A DNA stretch of 40,132 nt from an uncultured bacterium (lineage in GTDB: Bacteria; Verrucomicrobiota; Kiritimatiellia; CAIKKV01; CALHGX01), in the NCBI GenBank assembly GCA_938031185.1, contig CALHGX010000046.1, forward strand, positions 1 through 40,132, read 5' to 3'. Positions 1 to 8,196 of the stretch are shown here, piece after piece. A model generated the notes under the pieces. The model was not told the DNA's origin and ran no database searches. It saw nothing but the letters and a program-made list of their open reading frames with translations. Made by a program: the position numbers and the translations under genes. Position 1 is the first letter of the stretch; every line of letters starts with the position of its first letter.

Positions 1-1081
1 CCGCCAGCAGACGGGGCGTTTCCGCCAGCGTTCGATCCAGCGGCACGCCGGGCTCTTTGAGCTCCAGTGCCATTTCGATGCCCGCCGCCCGCCATTGGGA
101 CTCCGGCAGGCGGACCTGGCCGGCTATGATGGCCACGCGTATCCCCCGCCGGCACGCCACGCGCGTCACCCCAGACACCACCTTGCCCCGCAGGGACTGC
201 TCGTCGAACGAGCCTTCGCCCGTTATCAGCCAGTCCGCACCGGCCAACGCTTCTTCCAATCCCGCCAGCGCCATGATGGTGTCTATGCCCGATACCAGCG
301 ATGCATTGAGAAAGGCTACCGCCCCGGCCGCCAGCCCACCCGCCGCCCCCGCGCCGGGCAGCGCCTCAATGTTCCTGCCCATATCGCGGCTGACGCACTC
401 CGCCAGCCGCCGCAACCCCCGGTCCAGTCGCTCCACCATTTCCGGCGTCGCCCCTTTTTGCGGCCCATACACCGCAGCGGCACCTTCCGGACCGCACAGG
501 GGATTGTCCACATCGCACAACACCTCCACAGGCACCCGCACCGGTTCGGGAGGCGGCACAATGCGCGCCAATCGTTCCAGCGCGCCGCCGCCCAGCGGCA
601 ACGGATGGCCTGATCCGTCCAGGAAACGCCACCCAAGCGCCGCAGCCATGCCCGCGCCGCCATCCACTGTGGCGCTGCCGCCTACCGCCAACCACAGACG
701 CAACGCCCCGCCTTCCAGCGCAGCCCGCACCAATTCTCCTGTTCCGTACGTGGTCGTTACCAGCGGATTGTGTTCACCCAAATCCAACAACGTAAGCCCG
801 CTGGCCGCCGCCATTTCCACCAGCGCTCCGCGGTTGGGCCACCGCACAAAACCAGCCTGCACTCGTCGCTCGGGGCGCGGCCCCATGACGTTCCGCACAA
901 CCCACTCCCCGCCGGCCGCCAGGCGCACCGCCTCCGCGGTCCCCTCGCCGCCGTCCGCCATCGGCTTGTTAATGATGGCAACCGTCGGATCCGCCCGCCG
1001 TATCGCCGCGCTCACAATCTCGCCAATCCGCGCCGCCGACAAGCTGCCCTTGAAAGAGTCAAACGCCAGCACAATTCTCAT
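1..1081 (-). CDS. glxK: Glycerate 2-kinase (GlxK/GarK family), 3' end outside window
   Basis: ATP-dependent glycerate kinase forming phosphoglycerate from D-glycerate in the cytosol. The reading frame stays open from an ATG at 1081 to the window edge, giving at least 360 residues of a family usually near 380, so only about 20 C-terminal residues are missing. The start MRIVLAFDSFKGSLSA matches the family's N-terminal signature (I/V-x-DSFKGS), followed by PMADGGEGT near residue 41, the conserved DGGEGT motif. Later VGGSATVDGGAG, LCDVDNPLCGP and ITGEGSFDEQSLRGK are also classic for this fold. The gene is divergent from the secreted-protein gene at 1254 and shares a 172-base intergenic region with it. 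Family assignment is secure; the choice of GlxK over GarK by name is arbitrary. Confidence 0.93.
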   Translation of the reverse strand, partial: MRIVLAFDSFKGSLSAARIGEIVSAAIRRADPTVAIINKPMADGGEGTAEAVRLAAGGEWVVRNVMGPRPERRVQAGFVRWPNRGALVEMAAASGLTLLDLGEHNPLVTTTYGTGELVRAALEGGALRLWLAVGGSATVDGGAGMAAALGWRFLDGSGHPLPLGGGALERLARIVPPPEPVRVPVEVLCDVDNPLCGPEGAAAVYGPQKGATPEMVERLDRGLRRLAECVSRDMGRNIEALPGAGAAGGLAAGAVAFLNASLVSGIDTIMALAGLEEALAGADWLITGEGSFDEQSLRGKVVSGVTRVACRRGIRVAIIAGQVRLPESQWRAAGIEMALELKEPGVPLDRTLAETPRLLA

Positions 1082-1253
1082 GGATCGCTGATTCTGTCCA
1101 AAGCCCCGCCTTTTACAAGCACATCATGCAGGCTCGGGCCGGCTGCACGCAAACCGCTTTTGTGCTTGACGCAAATACAACTTATCGGAAGAGTTCGCCC
1201 GCTCCGTCCGTACTTGAAAACCGGTAAACGTAAAGTTGAAAGAGGTGTCGCGG

Positions 1254-2552
1254 ATGATCCTGCATCGGAACATGTCCACGTGCCCAGCGTGGTACTTCTG
1301 CGCTCTGATCATTTTGATGCTCCAGCCCGCGCAAGCCGCTTTAGCGCCTGGAGATCTCTATGTCGTGGGATTCAACGCTGACGGCTCGAAGGATTTCGCT
1401 TTCGTCGTTCTGACCAATGTGCCAGGCGGCGAAACAATCTTCTTCACCGACAAAGCCGTGTCCAACAACGTGTTGCGCCCCGGGGAAACGGTCATGACCT
1501 ACACGGCACCACCCGAAGGGCTAGCGGCCGGAGCCGTGGTCACCATAACGAATGCAGGGACGGGCACATCCCGCGGCACCGTCACACGCGATAGCGTGTT
1601 CACTTTTAGCGCGTCCGGCGATCAACTAACGGCGTTTCAACTCGCGAGCGTAGGCACAAATTTTCTCTTCACCCTGAACACGGAGGGCACGGACTGGACA
1701 GTAGGCTGCGAAGTGCCTCCCGGTTTGCGAGACGGGTGGACCGCCCTTCATACCGCGAAGCATCTAGCGTCCAATGCGGACATTGACAACGGCCGTTTTG
1801 CTACGCAGTTAGTAGGGACAGCGGCCGAACTGCGCAGCGCCATCGGGACCGCCCCCTTCTGGGCATTCAGCGAAGATGCAGCCTTTGAAATGACCTTCGC
1901 CGATGCCGAAATACTGCGGCCGCCAATTCGGCTGGCCTTCCAGGGGTTCGAAGGCACGGCGGAAGACACATGGGCGATCGAGCAAGCGCAGGGCGCGATC
2001 ACCAATAACCCGGGCGCGCTCGACAAAGCCCCCAAGGACGCTCGCATCCGCTCCGGCGCCTATTCGTATCAAACAGAAAATGCCACGGCGACCCTCATTC
2101 TTTCCCCAGTATCGTGCCACCACTATCGCGACGTAACGGTGACCCTGTACATCTCCGCCACCGCCAGCAACAGCGCCTCCGCAGACGGGCCGGACAGCAA
2201 CGACTACGTGGCCGTGTACGCAGCGGTCAACGACCAGTCGCTTCCCTCCGAGCCGGACATTCGCGTGTGGGGCGGCGGCGCAGCCAGCTCGGGCGGCGCG
2301 CGGTGGCGGTTCTCCGAAGTAACGGCACGAACGACACTAGGCGCAAGCGTAGCATACGGCCCCGCCGGCGGCGGGCGCCGAGACGCGCAAGGAGACGGAT
2401 GGGCCAAGCTTCAAATCGTCCTGCCCAATGGCAGTCAATCCGTGCGGTTGAAAATTGTGACCAAATGCGACGCCAATGACTGGTGGAATGTGGACGACAT
2501 CGAGCTAACCGGCAGGCCGCCTCAAGCCAGCGTGATGTTTTTCGTCCGTTGA
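1254..2552 (+). CDS. Secreted protein of unknown function
   Basis: A 432-residue exported protein that I cannot assign to a functional family. The ATG at 1254 is preceded by AGAGG eight bases upstream; a TTG at 1236 would only add six residues. Residues 1-33 form a signal peptide: positive MILHRN, hydrophobic WYFCALIILML, then an AQA-A cleavage site. The mature N-terminal half begins ALAPGDLYVVGFNADGSKDF and has the regular pattern of an all-beta, lamin-tail-like extracellular domain seen in many secreted PVC proteins. A second domain from about residue 225 (LAFQGFEG...) to the end resembles a jelly-roll or carbohydrate-binding module, ending in DANDWWNVDDIELTGRP. There is no PEP-CTERM or other sorting tail. 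The gene is convergent with hypB, only 7 bases away. Function could be cell-surface or substrate binding. Confidence 0.75.
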   Translation: MILHRNMSTCPAWYFCALIILMLQPAQAALAPGDLYVVGFNADGSKDFAFVVLTNVPGGETIFFTDKAVSNNVLRPGETVMTYTAPPEGLAAGAVVTITNAGTGTSRGTVTRDSVFTFSASGDQLTAFQLASVGTNFLFTLNTEGTDWTVGCEVPPGLRDGWTALHTAKHLASNADIDNGRFATQLVGTAAELRSAIGTAPFWAFSEDAAFEMTFADAEILRPPIRLAFQGFEGTAEDTWAIEQAQGAITNNPGALDKAPKDARIRSGAYSYQTENATATLILSPVSCHHYRDVTVTLYISATASNSASADGPDSNDYVAVYAAVNDQSLPSEPDIRVWGGGAASSGGARWRFSEVTARTTLGASVAYGPAGGGRRDAQGDGWAKLQIVLPNGSQSVRLKIVTKCDANDWWNVDDIELTGRPPQASVMFFVR

Positions 2553-2559
2553 AACCGGG

Positions 2560-3216
2560 TTAGGGGCTGCGGGCTTCGGCTCGCGCCTCGTTCAACCAGA
2601 CCTGCCACGGCCCAAACCCTTCTTCCCGCGCGGCCGACATCTGAAACACCGGGGCCGCAGCGTTGACGCTTTGCAGGTTTTTCAAGCAGGTCGCAAGATC
2701 GAAGCTCAGATGCGGCAACAGATCGGTCTTGGTAAGCAGCACGGCCTTGGCCTCGCGAAACAACAGGGGATACTTCAGCGGTTTGTCTTCCCCTTCCGTC
2801 ACGCTCAACACCGCCACTTTGGCGTGCTCGCCGATGTCGAATTCCGCCGGACACACCATGTTGCCCACATTTTCCACCACCACGAGGTCCAGCTCGTCCA
2901 ACGGCAAGTCCCGCAGCGCATAGTGCACGAGCTTGGCTTCCAGATGGCACGCGCCGCCGGTCAACAATTGGCTGGCAGTCAGTCCCAGCCGCGCCAGCCG
3001 CTCGGCATCCCGCGTGGTTTCCACATCCCCTTCCAGCACGGCGAAACGAGGCCCGTCTTTTCGCCGGGCCATGACCTCCAGCACCGCCGTCTTACCGCAT
3101 CCCGGCGCCCCGATCAGGTTCACCATGGCCAGCCCCTTCTCCTTGAGCAACACCCGTGTGCGCGCGGCCCACTCCTCGTTCGCTCCCATCAGGTCTTGGT
3201 ACACTTTAATGTTCAT
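2560..3216 (-). CDS. hypB: Hydrogenase nickel incorporation GTPase HypB
   Basis: GTPase that works with HypA to insert nickel into the [NiFe] active site. The 218-residue protein starts MNIKVYQDLMGAN at 3216; the longer open frame upstream is antisense-like sequence inside hypA. Walker A is GAPGCGKT (36-43). The G-domain metal site is seen as C90-H91 (GGACHLEA) and C122 (NMVCPAEFD), and KTDLL is the guanine-recognition motif. It lacks the His-rich nickel-storage N-terminus and the CxxGCxC site of E. coli HypB, so it is the short form. Its start overlaps the hypA stop by 11 bases, making it the last gene of the hydrogenase operon. HypCDEF are not in the window. Confidence 0.95.
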   Translation of the reverse strand: MNIKVYQDLMGANEEWAARTRVLLKEKGLAMVNLIGAPGCGKTAVLEVMARRKDGPRFAVLEGDVETTRDAERLARLGLTASQLLTGGACHLEAKLVHYALRDLPLDELDLVVVENVGNMVCPAEFDIGEHAKVAVLSVTEGEDKPLKYPLLFREAKAVLLTKTDLLPHLSFDLATCLKNLQSVNAAAPVFQMSAAREEGFGPWQVWLNEARAEARSP

Positions 3217-3562
3217 CGGCCGTCTCCACTTCCTCCAGGAACAACTCCTTCCCGCCCGTAACCTCCACACCGACGTGCTCGCAGCGCGGGCAGACAAAAA
3301 AAGGCGGCGTGATTTCGCCGCTCCAACCGCACCCACCGCAGGCGGCGATGACTGGCCGGCGCACGATTTCAAGGCGCGATCCCTCGGCCGCCGTGCCCCG
3401 CGTCAGCACGGCGTAAGCCATCTGCATGTTGTCCTCCACCAGGGCATGCAGCGCACCCGCGACCATCCGCACCCGTCGCACCCGCGCATCGGGTCCCGCC
3501 GATTCCGCGGCCGTTCGCAGCGCCGTTTCCACAAGCCGCTCCGTAATCGCGAATTCATGCAT
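3206..3562 (-). CDS. hypA: Hydrogenase maturation nickel metallochaperone HypA
   Basis: Small nickel/zinc protein (118 residues, the normal family length) that delivers Ni to the hydrogenase large-subunit precursor together with HypB. The N-terminal nickel-binding MHE is intact (H2, E3), and the structural zinc site has both CxxC pairs, C75/C78 and C91/C94, within AACGGCGW and VCPRCEH. The start at 3562 overlaps the stop of the upstream protease gene by 8 bases and its stop overlaps the hypB start, so all three are translationally coupled. Confidence 0.96.
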   Translation of the reverse strand: MHEFAITERLVETALRTAAESAGPDARVRRVRMVAGALHALVEDNMQMAYAVLTRGTAAEGSRLEIVRRPVIAACGGCGWSGEITPPFFVCPRCEHVGVEVTGGKELFLEEVETADEH

Positions 3563-4037
3563 GGTTGTCGCCCAACGGCTCCACTAATTCCTGCCGCACC
3601 CGCCTCACATACTCCTCGAAACGCGCGGCCAAGGGCTCTGACAGCTTCCCGGAAAAAGCCACCTCGGCGGGTTCTATCCCGAAGAGCACCACATCCGCCG
3701 GCGCTTCGCCAAGCCGGCGAGCAAGGGTCAACACCTGGAGGACATCCCCTTCATGGAGCGACGCGCCCAAGAGCATTTTCGTCGAGCGAACTTCCTCGGC
3801 GCGAAACCGGCGCAGGGCTCCCGCCGTAGCGCCCATGCGGGCGCAATCCACGACGATCGCCTTGCGGCGCCCGGCCACCGCATGCAAGAGCGTCAGGCCG
3901 CCCGTGCCCAGATCGAGAAATTCGGCCTGCGGCCAGTCGGCCGCTTCCTCGGCCAGGCGCCGCACTACGTGGACGCCCACGCCCTCATCGCCCATGAGGA
4001 CATTGCCCAGCCCGACCACGCAAACCGGCGCCCGCAT
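3555..4037 (-). CDS. [NiFe] hydrogenase maturation endopeptidase (HycI/HybD family)
   Basis: Protease that removes the C-terminal tail of the large subunit once nickel is in place. At 160 residues it is the usual family size. Three predicted nickel-sensing ligands are visible with the same spacing as E. coli HybD (E16, D62, H93): here E18 in MGDEGVGVHV, D64 in VVDCARMG and H95 in SLHEGDVL. It lies 30 bases after hydA, whose C-terminus carries a cleavable extension, so hydA is the expected substrate. The start MRAPVCVVGLGN fits the family N-terminus. Confidence 0.94.
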   Translation of the reverse strand: MRAPVCVVGLGNVLMGDEGVGVHVVRRLAEEAADWPQAEFLDLGTGGLTLLHAVAGRRKAIVVDCARMGATAGALRRFRAEEVRSTKMLLGASLHEGDVLQVLTLARRLGEAPADVVLFGIEPAEVAFSGKLSEPLAARFEEYVRRVRQELVEPLGDNHA

Positions 4038-4067
4038 GCCCGTTTCCGCCGCGCCCCGCCGGCGCGG

Positions 4068-5366
4068 TTAAACGAACTCCACCTGCAGGTAATGCGTGGA
4101 GCAGGAAATGCACGGATCGTAGGCGCGCACCAGCATTTCCATCCACAACCTCAACTGGTCCTGCCCATGCTCCAAAAACTGCGGCACAAAGGCCTCGAAG
4201 TCCTTCTGGATGTTCGCATGGTTCTGCCCCGTCGGGATGCAGATGTTGGCGCGGGTGCAGCGGCCGTTCTCGTCGAACGCATACCGGTGGAACAGAATGC
4301 CCCGCGGCGCCTCGACGCAGCCGACGCCTTCCCCGGCGCGCGGCGTAGCACGCGGCGTCTCCGGACGGATACCGCGCGTCAACAGCTCATCAATCAACTG
4401 AATTGAATGTTCCACCACCTGCACCGTCTCGACCACCTGCGCCACGTTGTTCAAAAACGGATTGCAGGCCCCGCGCTGAAGCCCGAACAGTCGGGCCGTC
4501 TTGGCCGCCAGCGGCAGCAACTGCCCCGCGTTGATGTTGAAGCGCGCGAGCGCCCCCACGGCGTATGACTCGCGATGCCACCGCGTCCACTTGGCCGTCG
4601 ACTGCGGATGGACATACTCGTTGACCACCGACTCGAACTCATGCACGTCCACCGTCTCCTTGGTGTCCGTGCTCGCGATCCGGCCGTGATAGAACGTGTA
4701 GTGATCGGGATGCGTGAGCGCGACGTATTCCGTCTCGCGCTGAAACTTCGGCAACCGATCCGCCAGGCTCGCCACAAGTTCCGCGATGACCTGAAGATCC
4801 GGCACCACCGCTTCCAGCCGCTGTTTAAGGTCCCGCAGCGTCTCCTCCGTCGGAAGCTTCGAAAAACCGCCCGGCTTGATCGTCACCGGATGGGTCATGC
4901 GGCCCCCCAGCACCTCCATGATGTGGTTGCCGAGACGGTGGGCGCGAATGATCGTCTTGACCTGCTCCGGATGGGAGGCCACGAGCGGCACCACGGACTT
5001 CTGCCCCAGAAGATCCGGCGCCACAAGGTAGCCGACGTGCAGCACGTGGCTCTCGATCTGCTCGCCATAGTGCAGCAGCATGCGCAGCCGGTCGGTTTGC
5101 TCGGAAACTTCCACCCCCATGGCGTCTTCCACCGCCTTGATGGCGGCCATCGAGTGGGTCACGGAGCAGATGCCGCAAATGCGGCTGACAATGGTCTGGA
5201 TGTCTTCCCAGCTTTGGCCGCGCACCATGGCCTCGAAGAAGCGGGGCGCTTCCGGCACCTGCCATTCCACCTGTTCCACCACGCCGTCGCGCGCCCGCAC
5301 CCGGATGTTGCCGTGCCCTTCCACCCGCGTGACGTGATGCACGCCGATGTCCACACTCTTCGTCAT
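4068..5366 (-). CDS. hydA: Group 3 [NiFe] hydrogenase large (alpha) subunit
   Basis: Catalytic subunit holding the Ni-Fe(CN)2CO centre of a cytosolic bidirectional hydrogenase. The 432-residue frame starts MTKSVDIGVHHVTRVEGHGN at 5366. The L1 ligands are C64 and C67 in RICGICSVTH, and the L2 ligands are C419 and C422 in DPCISCSTH. After H425 there is a seven-residue tail (YLQVEFV), the expected substrate of the adjacent protease. All four ligands are Cys; there is no selenocysteine. The short length and RVEGHGNI motif fit group 3 (Mvh/Frh/sulfhydrogenase) and not the membrane uptake enzymes. It overlaps hydD by ATGA. Group 3b is inferred from the beta and gamma partners. Confidence 0.96.
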   Translation of the reverse strand: MTKSVDIGVHHVTRVEGHGNIRVRARDGVVEQVEWQVPEAPRFFEAMVRGQSWEDIQTIVSRICGICSVTHSMAAIKAVEDAMGVEVSEQTDRLRMLLHYGEQIESHVLHVGYLVAPDLLGQKSVVPLVASHPEQVKTIIRAHRLGNHIMEVLGGRMTHPVTIKPGGFSKLPTEETLRDLKQRLEAVVPDLQVIAELVASLADRLPKFQRETEYVALTHPDHYTFYHGRIASTDTKETVDVHEFESVVNEYVHPQSTAKWTRWHRESYAVGALARFNINAGQLLPLAAKTARLFGLQRGACNPFLNNVAQVVETVQVVEHSIQLIDELLTRGIRPETPRATPRAGEGVGCVEAPRGILFHRYAFDENGRCTRANICIPTGQNHANIQKDFEAFVPQFLEHGQDQLRLWMEMLVRAYDPCISCSTHYLQVEFV

Positions 5367-6109
5367 GACGCTTGCTCCTTCCCGCCGTTGAACAGTTGCA
5401 GCCGCCCCTGCAGGTCTTCGGGGGTCTTGCCGTATTCGGCCATGACCTCCCGCGCCGCCTGCACGTTGGGATCCTCCGCGAGCCCGCGACAGCCGAAGCA
5501 CCAGAAGCCCGCCGAAGGGCACTTGGCGCCGCAGCCCGCGCGCGTCACGGGGCCCAGACAAACTTCGTTGAATTCGTAGCGGCACACGTTTTCCTGCATC
5601 TTGCATTCGACGCACACCGGATACGTGGGCACAAAAGGCTCCTTGCCCGTAACGAGGCAGCGAAGGATGTATCCGAACTCCTTCTTGCTGATCGGACAGC
5701 CGTGAACCTGGTAATCCACTTTCACCACCTCGCCGACCGCCTTGGTGGGATACGTGTCCAGATGCGGCATGTCGGCGGCGGCGTCGTACACGCAGCGACG
5801 GACTTCTTCCATGGCAAACCGGTTCTTGAGCTTGTTGATGCCGCCGACCGTGGCGCACGCGCCCAGCGCCACCAGCACCTTCGCCCGCTCCCGGATGGCC
5901 CGTACACGCTCCTCATCCTCGCGCCGCGTGATAGACCCCTCGATGATGGCCACATCGAACGTGTCGGACTTCTCGCTCATCGCCTCGCGCCACTCGACCG
6001 GCTGCACCACGCTGAGCAGATCGAGGATTTCCTCCTCAAGGTTCACCACCTGCAGTTGGCAGCCCTCGCAACAGGCAAAATCGAAAATCGCGACTTTCGG
6101 CTTGCTCAT
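5363..6109 (-). CDS. hydD: Group 3b [NiFe] hydrogenase small (delta) subunit
   Basis: Iron-sulfur subunit that carries electrons from the Ni-Fe site to the diaphorase subunits. The 248-residue protein starts MSKPKVAIFDFACCEGCQLQ, giving the proximal cluster ligands C14 and C17; LGACATVGG supplies C85. GCPIS and the Cys-rich segments CVECKMQENVCRY and GAKCPSAGFWCFGC supply the remaining ligands, enough for three [4Fe-4S] clusters. There is no Tat signal and no C-terminal membrane anchor, so the enzyme is soluble. The start lies one base after the hydG stop, and its stop overlaps the hydA start (ATGA). Confidence 0.95.
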   Translation of the reverse strand: MSKPKVAIFDFACCEGCQLQVVNLEEEILDLLSVVQPVEWREAMSEKSDTFDVAIIEGSITRREDEERVRAIRERAKVLVALGACATVGGINKLKNRFAMEEVRRCVYDAAADMPHLDTYPTKAVGEVVKVDYQVHGCPISKKEFGYILRCLVTGKEPFVPTYPVCVECKMQENVCRYEFNEVCLGPVTRAGCGAKCPSAGFWCFGCRGLAEDPNVQAAREVMAEYGKTPEDLQGRLQLFNGGKEQAS

Positions 6110-6110
6110 A

Positions 6111-6962
6111 TCAAATGGCCTCCCTGATCTGGGCAACGTCGGCAAAGCGAAACACCGGCCCGTCCTGACAGACGTACAGACCGTTGATCTGACAGTGGCC
6201 GCACTTGCCCACACCGCATTTCATGTGCCGTTCCAGCGAAACGTACATCCGGTCGTCCGACAATCCCATGCGGCGTAGTTCGAGAATCACGAACTTGTAC
6301 ATGATCGGCGGGCCGCAAATGACCGCCACGGTCTTGGCCGGCTGGATCGTCACCTTAGGCAGCAGCGTGGTGATCACGCCCACCGAGCCGGTCCACTGCC
6401 CGTCGCCTCGATCCACGGTCTCCATGTAGGTCGCGCGAGGGGCCCGGGCCCACTCCGCGGCCTCGGCCACAAACAGCCGCTCGGCCGGTGTGCGGGTGCC
6501 GAAGAGGATGGTCGCATGCCCGTAATCCTTCCGGTGGTCGAGCACGTACTGAATCGCCGACCGCACGGGCACCAACCCGATACCGCCGCAGACAAACAAC
6601 ACGTCCTGCCCCTTCATCGCTCCGCCGACCGGGAACGAAGTCCCGAACGGTCCGCGAATGCCCACCGGGTCCCCGGGTTTCAGCTCGTGCATCGCCCGCG
6701 ATACGTTGCCGACCTTCCGCACCACCATTTCAAACGCCGCGCCGCGGGTGGGCGAGGACGAGATGGAAATCGGCGCCTCCCCGACGCCGGGCACCGAGAC
6801 TTCCACGAACTGCCCCGGCTGATGACCCAGGGGGCGGCCGGATTCCAGTTCAAAAGCCAGGAAGCGTTCCGTGGCCGTCATAGGCTCCGACGCCACCACG
6901 CGGGCGCGCTCGGGCAGGTAGACGTCCTTCGTTTGGCAGGCGCAGACGCGCGTCTTCATCAT
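6111..6962 (-). CDS. hydG: Hydrogenase/sulfhydrogenase gamma subunit, FAD/NAD(P)-binding
   Basis: Ferredoxin-reductase-like subunit (283 residues) that links the hydrogenase to NAD(P)H. The flavin-binding barrel contains PGQFVEVSVPG and the isoalloxazine motif APISISSSPTR (63-73). The NAD(P) domain has CGGIGLVPVRSAI (125-137) and CGPPIMYKF. Its C-terminus binds a [2Fe-2S] cluster through C249, C254, C257 and C265 (KCGVGKCGHCQINGLYVC). This arrangement is that of Pyrococcus SHI HydG and dihydroorotate-dehydrogenase electron-transfer subunits. The start at 6962 gives a four-base ATGA overlap with hydB; a second ATG follows immediately at 6959. Confidence 0.95.
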   Translation of the reverse strand: MMKTRVCACQTKDVYLPERARVVASEPMTATERFLAFELESGRPLGHQPGQFVEVSVPGVGEAPISISSSPTRGAAFEMVVRKVGNVSRAMHELKPGDPVGIRGPFGTSFPVGGAMKGQDVLFVCGGIGLVPVRSAIQYVLDHRKDYGHATILFGTRTPAERLFVAEAAEWARAPRATYMETVDRGDGQWTGSVGVITTLLPKVTIQPAKTVAVICGPPIMYKFVILELRRMGLSDDRMYVSLERHMKCGVGKCGHCQINGLYVCQDGPVFRFADVAQIREAI

Positions 6963-8011
6963 CGTTCCTCCAACAGGCGGTTATAGATTTCGACCGGATT
7001 GGCGATCTTGCTGACGCAGGCGGTGATACAGCGCCCACAGCCCACGCACGAGATTTCCCCGCCCAATTTGGCTGGAACATAAAGCCCCTTGCGGTAGTAG
7101 CGATGGCGATACCGGTCGGCCCGGTTCTTGCGAAAGTTGTGGCCCCCGGCGACGTTGGCGAAATTCAGGAGCATGCAGCCATCCCAGTAGCGGCGCCGCA
7201 TCCCCCCCTGCAAATCCCACTTCACATCATCGCGCACATCGAAGCAATAACACGTCGGGCACACAAGGTTGCAGGAACCGCACGAGAAACAGCGCGCCGC
7301 CTTTTCCTCCCACACCGGGTGGTCCTCCGAGCGCTGCAACAACGCCGGAATTTCCGCCGGTTTCATGCGCAGCGTGTGCCGCACAAGAAACTTCGCGTTG
7401 TCCTCCCACACCTGCTCACGGCGGTGCAAACTGGCCTCATCGGCCTCGGGTCGGTTTTTCAGCCCTTCCATCAATGCTTCGCCCTTGGGACTGCCCGCCT
7501 CCACCACGTAGTGGCCGCCCACCCTCGTCATGAGCACGTCATACCCTTTGCGAATGGTGGCCGTGCCCATGCAGCCGGCAAACACGTTCGGAGACGCTTT
7601 CTGCACATCGCAGACCACGATCGTCGCGTTCTGCCGACGGGCAAAATAATGCGCGTCGCAATGCTTTTCGGAGAACACCTGATCCATTTGCAAAATCGCC
7701 ACCATGTCATATGGATGGACCCCAAAGAGCACAAAGGGCTCCGTCTCGAAGATCGAACGGTAGTTGGCGGCTTGATCGTATTCCAGCAGCGGTTCGGCTG
7801 CAGGTTGAAACAGCTTCTTGGGAGGAATCTTCGTAACGTCGTAGTCCAGACGCAAATCCTCAGCCCGCGTCAGCGGCTTGAACGCAAAACGTTCGCCGTC
7901 CGCTTGAACCCCGATGACGCGCTGACGCCGAATCAAGCCGGCGACCCACGTCCGCAGTGCGCTGTCCGTCAGCTTTCGAATGGTCGGTTTTCTGGTTGGT
8001 TTTTTCCTCAT
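6959..8011 (-). CDS. hydB: Hydrogenase/sulfhydrogenase beta subunit, 4Fe-4S ferredoxin type
   Basis: Electron-transfer subunit of the group 3b enzyme, 350 residues from the ATG at 8011, which follows AGAGAGG; a GTG at 8056 would add 15 poorly conserved residues. The N-terminal two thirds form the HydB/AsrA-type domain (FGVHPYDMVAILQMDQVF, CMGT). Two cluster motifs follow: C241-x2-C244-x2-C247-x3-C251-x2-C254 in CFSCGSCNLVCPTCYC and C322, C325, C328, C332 in CVGCGRCITAC. The second motif has VSK where a Pro usually follows the last Cys. It is the first gene of hydBGDA-protease-hypAB. Confidence 0.93.
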   Translation of the reverse strand: MRKKPTRKPTIRKLTDSALRTWVAGLIRRQRVIGVQADGERFAFKPLTRAEDLRLDYDVTKIPPKKLFQPAAEPLLEYDQAANYRSIFETEPFVLFGVHPYDMVAILQMDQVFSEKHCDAHYFARRQNATIVVCDVQKASPNVFAGCMGTATIRKGYDVLMTRVGGHYVVEAGSPKGEALMEGLKNRPEADEASLHRREQVWEDNAKFLVRHTLRMKPAEIPALLQRSEDHPVWEEKAARCFSCGSCNLVCPTCYCFDVRDDVKWDLQGGMRRRYWDGCMLLNFANVAGGHNFRKNRADRYRHRYYRKGLYVPAKLGGEISCVGCGRCITACVSKIANPVEIYNRLLEER

Positions 8012-8068
8012 GGCCCTCTCTGCCTCGATGACGCTATACGCGCCCCATTCCCGCACAGATAATTCTTC

Positions 8069-8097
8069 ATCGTTTCAGAGCGGCCGCCGGTTGTCAA
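8069..8097 (-). promoter_or_regulatory. Candidate promoter of the hydrogenase operon
   Basis: On the minus strand a perfect -35 TTGACA (8092-8097) lies 17 bases before AACGAT (8069-8074), a weak -10. Transcription would begin about 50 bases before the hydB start. It faces away from the rubrerythrin promoter at 8139. Confidence 0.45.
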
Positions 8098-8138
8098 ACG
8101 CGGAATCCGTCAAATCGTTGGACTGTCGTGGAATGTTT

Positions 8139-8167
8139 TTGACAATTGCCGCCGCATGGCCTAGCCA
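8139..8167 (+). promoter_or_regulatory. Candidate promoter of the rubrerythrin-like gene
   Basis: Perfect -35 TTGACA at 8139-8144, 17-base spacer, then TAGCCA at 8162-8167 as a partial -10. It leaves a leader of about 25 bases carrying AAGGGGGA before the ATG at 8197. It is back to back with the hydrogenase promoter, about 40 bases apart. Confidence 0.5.
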
Positions 8168-8196
8168 TATTGCACCGAAACAATAAGGGGGATTCG

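Noticed and set aside
57-1091. Long plus-strand open frame opposite the glycerate kinase
   Set aside because: Arg/Pro/Ser-rich translation with no family pattern; the minus strand encodes a conserved enzyme throughout.
1166-1194. TTGACG upstream of the secreted-protein gene as a promoter
   Set aside because: No acceptable -10 at 16-18 bases (AAGAGT).
4068-5366. Selenocysteine in the hydrogenase large subunit
   Set aside because: All four ligands are encoded as Cys; there is no in-frame TGA at RICGIC or DPCISC.
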